A stretch of DNA of 63,761 bases, from positions 11,220,972 through 11,284,732 of the forward strand of contig WNKI01000001.1 of assembly GCA_015350385.1 (NCBI GenBank), in the 5' to 3' direction. The notes beneath the pieces were generated by a model. It had not been told where the DNA came from. It made no database searches and saw only the letters and a program-made list of their open reading frames with translations. The stretch comes from Aculops lycopersici (lineage: Eukaryota > Arthropoda > Arachnida > Trombidiformes > Eriophyidae). Below, piece by piece: positions 57,501-63,761 of the stretch (its first letter is position 1; the number at the start of each line of letters is the position of its first letter). The position numbers and the translations under genes were made by a program.

Positions 57501-58476
57501 CAGTAGCATTGGAGTTTAATAGAAAACCGATAGGAAACCTTGTGGTTGCTGGCTGGATTTTAGAATAACATGTGCATACAGTACATAAGCCACCGGGAAG
57601 TAGCACGAGCTCGGTGACCGCATTGACGTAAAGCTGACAAAATTGGCAAATCTGTCCAGTAAAGTAAACGGAAAAGTTGACTTGTGGCAAGTTTTTCCCT
57701 TGGAACAGCAGCAGGAGAAGGAGGGGAAAATTTCACCATGTTGGTCATGTCGTGCACTTAAGACAACCACATCATGAATCAAACTTTTCTCTCCATGATA
57801 GATCCTGTGGCCTTAGCTTGGTACAGCAAACAACTCAAATCTCACAGTGGCGTTAGAGCTGCAAGCTGAGGGAGAAAAAGAGCAACTCACGAGTTAATTA
57901 TCCACCTTGTCCTCCCTCAACTTGGCTCAATATTTTTCCACCTTTCTTTCGAGTTATGAGACATCAACTTTGAGAGCAAAAAAAAACAAAACAAAAATAA
58001 AACCAAGACCTCAACCCTGTTTGCTCTTCAATCTCTCTAATGTATGTTTATGAAAAAGAAAGCAACACACTTACCGCCATCGAGGTTTTAATTATATCAC
58101 CCAAGCGAACGGATGTTTCCCTGGCCTCTACCACTTCCAACGGCTCAACATCTAGAGGAAGATACTTAACAGTTAGGGTGTCATCACTACTGTTGCTGCT
58201 ATTGAATTTCCTTCCTTGAAGCTCCTCTGCTTTCTCTCTCACTTTTTCTTCTCTTGAGTGAGGCTGTCTTGGTGGTCTGGTCTTGCCAGCTTCAGCGGTG
58301 TCTATGGTCAGAGTTTCTTCAATCTTGCTAATCTCGCTCTCCTCCTCTTCCTCAACAATAGTTGTCGTCATCTTCACTAAACTCTCTTCCTCGCCTCCCG
58401 TTGCATCTAACGACAGACTATCCAAGTCCGTCGTTTTCGGGCACTCGATCTCTCGCTCTTGACTTTTCGATTCCAT
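51549..58476 (-). CDS. cher: Filamin lacking actin-binding domain (2 exons inferred)
   Basis: The large exon (55397-51549) encodes about 400 low-complexity residues rich in Gln, Ser and Arg, then nine filamin immunoglobulin-like repeats, each ending near a GSPF-type motif, with a hinge-like linker before the last repeat. This equals the C-terminal, dimerising half of filamin. An upstream exon 58476-58075 (134 codons, acidic; ATG directly after an in-frame stop) ends at a perfect GTAAGT donor in phase 0. A pyrimidine-rich TTAG acceptor at 55398 opens the large exon in the same phase, giving 1,416 aa. The 2.7-kb intron is inferred. No calponin-homology actin-binding domain is present, as in the short fly cheerio form. 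Short filamins act as scaffolds for membrane and signalling proteins. Filamin identity is certain; the joining of the first exon is likely. Confidence 0.85.
55398..58074 (-). other. Inferred intron of the filamin gene
   Basis: Bounded by GTAAGTGTG at the upstream end and a pyrimidine-rich stretch ending TATTAG. Inside are a CAACAAGTGG decamer at 55425-55434 close to the acceptor, a GAGA tract near 56038-56052, a (TTTG)n run near 57447-57467 and no gene that I recognise. An alternative promoter for a shorter form beginning at the ATG at 55346 cannot be excluded. Confidence 0.55.
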
Positions 58477-60880
58477 GATGCAAGCAGCAACAGGAGGCTA
58501 AAACTACTGGATCAAGGTAAAAAAATTGAATTCTTCCTTCATAGTTGTCTCCGTCATCACTACAGTTGTCTTGTGTCCTCTTCCATCTCGAAAACTCTAA
58601 CTGCTGAAGTCTCGTGAAAAATTGAGAGAAAAGTGGAAAGAGAGAGAGAGAAAGAGGGAGCCATAGAAAACTTTTCTCGCTTCGCTGACTGCCGCCCAAC
58701 TAGCCATCATCAACTGGAAAAAAGAAGGAACCAACCACAAGTTGCCAAAGGCCAACGGGGCAGGAAGTCGCGCGCTGCATGCCACTCCACGCTCTGGCCG
58801 CCAGTGGCGTTGTCGTTTGCTATTACCATGGTGCCGCTAGTTAGCTGCTTGGTTGGTCAGAGAAAAAGTCACTGATTGGGCAACATCAAACACCGACATC
58901 AACTAACTAAAACGATGCACAGACACAACAAGTGGTTGCGCTGTGTCCGATTTGGCGCGCGCCTAGGCCAACTGCTGCCATCAGGATCCACCTCGAGCTA
59001 GTAGTAATAATGATGATTGTGAGGCTTCAATGTAGTCGTCGTCGTAGCGCACATGCAAAGTCTTTGTCGTGGAGCATCGAGGACGACAATGCAGCAAAGT
59101 AGAGATACCTTAGCGGCACACAATAAATTAAATGAATGCCCTTCGTTATCTTGTCCTCTTCTATTCTTTATTTAAAGTTTCATTGTTGTGTCAGTGGAGC
59201 AACAAGTAACAGGCCACAAGGGCAACCATGGCGTTAACATCTACTCTATGCCAAAATCCTGGATGACGACGTGACGCCGAGTCTCTAACGCGGGCGCCGC
59301 CCATCGCGCAACTCGCCACTTCCGGGCGCGTCCTGTTGCTCCCCAGGCAAGTGGCCATCGCAGCCGCCGCTTGGCTGTGCTGCATGCATATGCCATTTAC
59401 CTGCCGCCTGATGAGCCTACTCATTTATAAACCAGCTGCCACTATCTTCCTCCTCAATGCTGCGAAATAATGCTAACTAATCACAGTGTCACTGAGCTTG
59501 GCAAAGACAATATCACTCTACAGCCGACATCAAGTTCACGAGATCCACTATCACGTTGGATGCTCAGCTAAATCGGACGAGAACGTGAGTCTGTCTAGTT
59601 GTTTGGTCTATTCTAGTCTAGTGGCTGAGCTGCACGTAAGCTTTAACTTGATTCTAGTCTTGATTTCAAACACTAAATGAACTTACAGTTATGGTTGTGT
59701 ATTCATCAAAGAAAAGACAATTGAATTAAACACTGGATCATATCATTTGACTAATTGCTCCATCATTTAGATTGGCAGAGTATTCTGACTTACGTGATGC
59801 CGTCACTCACTTCCTCTCCGGCGTCAAACTAAACCCTTGCAAAAGCCATTGAATCGCAATTAGTGAGGCTATCTCATCGTCGTTTGCTTGCTCAATATTT
59901 AATCACGTCACTAAATTGATGGTGAAATCTGTTAGCTGATCAGGCGAGATCTAAACTAAAGATAACTGGAGGAACAGTCGGCTAACACTGATGATGAGGC
60001 ATCCTTTTGATAGACAAATAATAAGCTTCGCAACTTGATAGGAACATTCCATATTAACGGTAGTACCATTCCACTCGCAAGTAAACATAGCAACTCCCTG
60101 TCTCCTCTCTCATCTGAGCTCCATCTAGTTGGATGAAAATTAATTATATTTTTTGAAAAGTAACTGTCAAACTGGCCGACAAGTTGGAGTTTAAAATCTA
60201 ATCAGCCGTCACTATCACTTGTCCAATAGATGATCTGAGAAAAGTCATTCTCTTGTCTTATTGTTTTTGTTGTTTTCTTGTTAGAAGATTCGATGGTTGG
60301 TCTTTGAACCAGCAATTGAATTGTCATTTGGATACATTTGCTAAGCATCCGTATCAATAGTCCGGCTAGTGAGATGGCTGATAGTACAAGGCTTGTTCTT
60401 TTCCATTGGTCTATGAACTTCGAATTTGTGGTCGCATGAGCATGAGCATCACAATCAGTGGATGTCAATTAACTAGCATGAGCAGATACTTCATATTTGC
60501 TCTAGGGAGCAGCGATGTTAGCTTGACGGTACCACTTGTTGATACTGGCGCTCGTTGTTCCGTTGTGTCTGGATGCAGCCTTAGAGCGTGCATGAAAACT
60601 AGCTCCTATCAACTGAGCAACCAACTAACCATAAAATGGCTAACATAAACTGTGGTTTATTCAAACCAACTGGACACCACTTCAGGGGGCCAGCAATCAT
60701 GTGAGTTGGTAATGGATCTATGGATGCTATAAATACAAACACTCCAAAGGCAATTCAATCCCAAATCAATCTGGAGATCAGAAAGAGAGGACTAATACAA
60801 TAGTCGAAAACAATAACAGAGTAGAATATCGAAGGCTCGTCATAGAATTGAAATCAAGAATATAAACAGCTAGTAACACC
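58477..60880. other. 2.4-kb intergenic region
   Basis: No coding region supported. It contains the probable promoter of filamin on the left, two CAACAAGTGG decamers (58926-58935 plus, 60532-60541 minus) and the TATA box of the next gene. Confidence 0.5.
60728..60735 (+). promoter_or_regulatory. TATA box of the secreted 12-Cys gene
   Basis: TATAAATA 153 bp before the start codon at 60881, the only well-formed TATA box seen directly upstream of a host gene here. It suggests a strongly or tissue-specifically expressed product with a leader of about 120 nt. Confidence 0.6.
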
Positions 60881-61777
60881 ATGAAGTCGCTCATTATTGT
60901 CGCGGCTCTTGCCGCCGTCGCTTGCTCGACAGGTAAGTTCTTGAGACTAAATCTTGGGAAACAAACAAACAAACTAGCTTGAGAGAACCGGAAGCCATTG
61001 AGAGAAATCAGCTAACCTTAATATTTTCATTTACCAAATTACCCTTAAAATCTATCAGGCTCGGCGAAGCCCTTGGAACACCTCAAGTTTGAGCTGGCCA
61101 AATTTGACCCGGAAAATGTGGATTGCAAGGGACCATTGGATCCAATCGACGAGTGCGGCCTACAACAAGGATTCTCCTTCAGATTTGGCGAGTTTTCCTA
61201 TCCCACCAACCATAGCTCCCTAATGGAGTCGTGTAAGCGTCAGACGGACGCGTTGAAGTGTTTGAGAGCTTCGAGCAAGTGTCTACCTCCGTTGTCGAAA
61301 CAAGTTCTCATTGCCATGGTTAGCTCGCGTCAAAAGTACAACAAGCGTATTTGCTCCGAGAAGCAAAACGATGCGGCCACCAAGTTCCTAGAACTCAATC
61401 AATGCATGAAGAACCACAAGTCGGCACAAGAGAAAGGATTACAAGCCGAGATGAACTCAATCAGTGTACCTGAAGCGATTGTAAACAGCAAGATTGATTC
61501 AGTTCAAGAGCGTGTCAAGCATTCGTGTTGCTCTGTTGCTAAGGTTAGAAAAGAGTATCTCGAGTCCACATATCCAAACTGCAAGCAATACTCGCAGGTG
61601 GCCTCGGAGGTAATCGACTCCTACCTGGCCGACACGGTTGGCATTATCTGTCCGGATTTTGAGTCAAAGTTGCGCCAAGATTGTGAAAAACTCCCAAAAT
61701 TGGCCAACTCAAAGAGCTCGTCGTCGCGTTTCTTTATAAGACCAATTTTAAATGTAGTGCAAACATTGGCACCATAG
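60881..61777 (+). CDS. Secreted 12-cysteine protein (2 exons), function unknown
   Basis: Exons 60881-60932 and 61059-61777 join across a 126-bp intron (donor ACAG/GTAAGT, acceptor ATCAG, phase 1), giving 256 aa. The first exon encodes only the signal peptide (MKSLIIVAALAAVACSTG); the mature protein probably begins near KPLEH. It has 12 cysteines spread along its length, including an adjacent pair (HSCCS), which suggests six disulfides. The rest is helix-prone and charged. The cysteine pattern recalls the arthropod 27-kDa hemolymph glycoprotein group, but this is a tentative impression. A separate signal-peptide exon and a TATA box are typical of abundant secreted proteins. No enzyme motif is seen. 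Confidence 0.85.
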
Positions 61778-62713
61778 ATTCAACGACAATCACACCAAAT
61801 CATTGTGTATATGTAAGTCAGAGAGCCAAATGGCTTTCTTGGCAATAAAGGCGACGAGTTTTCTTTTCCTCCGAAATAGAAATATATATATATATATTAT
61901 AATGAGTATAACCTCTACATTTGTCTAGTCTAGTCGATCTCTCCATCCATCACAAAGTGTATAAGCAAAGGCACTTGTTATATCACCTCGGCGGATTTCG
62001 CCATCGCCAGCTTCTCGGTTGCTTTGTTCCGATACTATGAAGTAGGTGTGCATCTCGAGGCTCACTTTTTCAGGTTCAAAACATACAGAGTCAAATTAGA
62101 AAGTCCCGCAGCTGGGTACAAACATGAGCGCGCAACCCGATGCATCAGGCTTCCGCGTGGAAGAGGCACGGGATATATCGTAATCTTGTCCGCATGCTGT
62201 AGTCTGTCCAAAATAATCAGCCAAAAATTTCCTTCTTTGACTGTATACTATGCACTATTCTTATGGCAGGAGAAACATGGGGATACGAAATTTGGCGAGT
62301 TAGATTTGGGACACACTGCACTCCGCGTTCGCTTTCACTCACAGTTGATGGACGTCGTGCCACCACTTTGCTAGCCACTATCATTATTACTACTACTATT
62401 GCTTGCCAACGGCACCTCTTGGCTTCATTAGGCCTTCAAAATATATTGATAGTAAAAAGGAGGATAGACAATCAGGTAGCAATTGGCTACTTTCTACAAT
62501 GATATACATTTGAGGTTCTAAGGCAGCTAATTGTAGGAAAGAGAATGTTATTGTCCTTCATTATTGCTACTATCTTATAGTTCTATTGCTAACCAAGCAA
62601 AGGGGAAACGAAACACGAGCAATAAGGGAAACTTGGAGGCATTATTCGAATCACTCGATCCTCATACTATCTTTCAAATCAAATTATAACAAGAGCATAT
62701 ACACATAATCAAC
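61778..62713. other. 3' end of the secreted-protein gene and leader of the citrate carrier
   Basis: It contains an AATAAA at 61843-61848 (66 bp after the stop), a short TA tract near 61881-61895 and no supported gene. An open frame at about 62024-62374 shows no family resemblance and is disregarded. Confidence 0.5.
61843..61848 (+). terminator. Poly(A) signal AATAAA of the secreted-protein gene
   Basis: AATAAA 66 bp after the stop codon. Confidence 0.65.
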
Positions 62714-63577
62714 ATGACCTCGGCAAAAGGAATTCTCGCCGGTGGAATCACTGGCGGGATTGAAATTTGTATCACTTACCCAACCGAATATGTCAAAACT
62801 CAGCTTCAGCTTGATCAGAGGTCGGCCACTCCAAAGTTCAAGGGTATCGGCGACGTGGTCAAGCAAACAGTCAAGGCAAATGGAGTGCTCGGTTTGTATC
62901 GTGGACTCAGTGTTTTAGTTTATGGTTCTATACCAAAATCAGCTGTTCGCTTTGGAGCCTTCGAGGAGCTCAAGAAGAGAGCTGTGGATGAGAAGGGAAA
63001 CTTGGCACCCCATATGAGATTGGCCTGTGGTTTGGGCGCTGGCATCGCTGAGGCCATTCTGGCTGTGACACCCATGGAAACAGTTAAGGTTAAGTTTATC
63101 AATGATCAGGCAAGTGCAAACCCGAGATTCCGCGGATTTGCTAATGGTGTCAAGACTATTGTCGCAGAGCAGGGACTCCGTGGTGTCTACCAGGGAGTTT
63201 CGGCAACTATCATGAAGCAGGGTAGTAATCAGGCTATAAGATTTTATGTCATGGAGACACTCAAGGATTGGTGGCGCGGAGGCGACCCAACCAAGCCAGT
63301 CAACAAGGCAGTTGTCGGTGCCTTTGGTGCCATTGCTGGTGCAGCCTCAGTGTTTGGAAATACACCAATCGATGTGGTCAAGACGAGAATGCAAGGTCTC
63401 GAGGCGTCCCGCTACAAGGGCACCATGGATTGTTTCATGCAAATTGCCAAGAAAGAAGGTCTACCTGCTTTCTACAAGGGAACTGTTCCTAGATTGGGAC
63501 GTGTTTGTTTAGATGTTGCAATCACATTCATGATTTACGATTCTTTCATGGATCTATTCAATAAGGTTTGGAAGTAA
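62714..63577 (+). CDS. SLC25A1: Mitochondrial citrate (tricarboxylate) carrier SLC25A1, intronless
   Basis: Protein of 287 aa, the usual carrier length, made of three ~100-residue repeats. Each has a mitochondrial carrier signature PX[DE]XX[KR]: PTEYVK 23-28, PMETVK 120-125 and PIDVVK 218-223. Citrate-carrier hallmarks are GGITGGIEICITYPTEYVKTQ, SIPKSAVRFGAFE, the FINDQ segment and MKQGSNQAIRF; the last repeat also fits the family. It exchanges mitochondrial citrate for cytosolic malate or another tricarboxylate across the inner membrane and so supplies cytosolic acetyl-CoA for fatty acid synthesis; the fly orthologue is scheggia (sea). The start is the first ATG. AATAAA follows at 63655. Confidence 0.96.
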   Translation: MTSAKGILAGGITGGIEICITYPTEYVKTQLQLDQRSATPKFKGIGDVVKQTVKANGVLGLYRGLSVLVYGSIPKSAVRFGAFEELKKRAVDEKGNLAPHMRLACGLGAGIAEAILAVTPMETVKVKFINDQASANPRFRGFANGVKTIVAEQGLRGVYQGVSATIMKQGSNQAIRFYVMETLKDWWRGGDPTKPVNKAVVGAFGAIAGAASVFGNTPIDVVKTRMQGLEASRYKGTMDCFMQIAKKEGLPAFYKGTVPRLGRVCLDVAITFMIYDSFMDLFNKVWK

Positions 63578-63654
63578 GTGGCTGCAACTCAGGATCAACA
63601 CTGTCTTAGTTTCAAGTCTGAATTTATCGGTTGTGACTAGAGATCAAGAAGGGC

Positions 63655-63660
63655 AATAAA
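63655..63660 (+). terminator. Poly(A) signal AATAAA of the citrate carrier gene
   Basis: AATAAA 78 bp after the stop codon. Nothing else is seen in the last 100 bases. Confidence 0.65.
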
Positions 63661-63761
63661 TTAAAAGAGGTCAAGTCTCTATTTGTTTTAGATTAGACTT
63701 GTGTGTGTTTATGTTTGACTAATAGTTACAGTAGAACCTTAGACTCTCTTGAAGGGCGCAT

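Noticed and set aside
62024..62374. 116-codon open frame between the secreted-protein and citrate-carrier genes
   Set aside because: No recognisable motif and inconsistent with the adjacent overlapping frame; likely chance.
1..63761. tRNA, rRNA and CRISPR arrays
   Set aside because: No convincing tRNA B-box with matching A-box, no rRNA-like block and no regularly spaced direct repeats were seen; the tandem repeats are microsatellites.
1..63761. Bacterial contamination or transferred operon
   Set aside because: Spliceosomal introns, poly(A) signals, animal-type gene families and eukaryotic start contexts occur along the whole window.

Overview
This is nuclear DNA of an animal, most likely an arthropod and plausibly an acariform mite (inference). 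Spliced genes have GT-AG introns, and TATA boxes and AATAAA signals are present. The proteins match animal families: animal-type fatty acid synthase, DYRK1A/minibrain, filamin, a CD36-type receptor, EAF, MARCH, UTP18, MFSD6 and the mitochondrial citrate carrier. Introns are very rare: the FAS (2,638 aa), DYRK1A (1,241 aa), MFSD6, EAF, UTP18, MARCH and citrate-carrier coding regions are single uninterrupted exons. Four other genes have one or two introns and filamin has one inferred long intron. Such intron poverty fits lineages with massive intron loss, for example eriophyoid mites. Intergenic DNA is nevertheless long and rich in microsatellites and perfect hairpins.

Layout. 1-2854: 5' part of a Ty1/copia LTR retrotransposon on the minus strand, running off the window. 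3918-8246: a three-exon leucine-rich-repeat membrane protein with a Gln-rich tail. 8247-12613: non-coding DNA with a dense CAGGTA/CAGGTG cluster. 12614-18395: a compact block of DYRK1A, a MARCH-type E3 ligase and, convergent with it at zero spacing, UTP18. 21352-24782: MFSD6-like transporter (+) convergent with EAF (-). 24783-33356: an 8.5-kb divergent intergenic region between EAF and FAS with an assembly gap, CT/GA tracts and hairpins. 33357-41273: fatty acid synthase. 42197-43463: a two-exon secreted trypsin-like protease (-), convergent with FAS. 45698-49527: a three-exon CD36/SCARB receptor. 49790-51260: an old fold-back repeat cluster. 51549-58476: a filamin lacking an actin-binding domain (-), with an inferred 2.7-kb intron. 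60881-61777: a two-exon secreted 12-Cys protein. 62714-63577: mitochondrial citrate carrier.

Functional links. The citrate carrier exports citrate, the source of cytosolic acetyl-CoA used by FAS, so two successive steps of lipogenesis lie about 21 kb apart. This may be coincidence. The remaining genes are unrelated housekeeping, signalling and cell-surface functions.

The most unusual signals are: a decamer, CAACAAGTGG, occurring twelve times and mostly outside genes; a 19-bp perfect palindrome upstream of the CD36 gene; a Pro-to-Phe change in the APE motif of an otherwise intact DYRK1A kinase; stop codons of two convergent genes that abut with no base between them; and the fold-back repeat cluster. 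No tRNA, rRNA or CRISPR was recognised.
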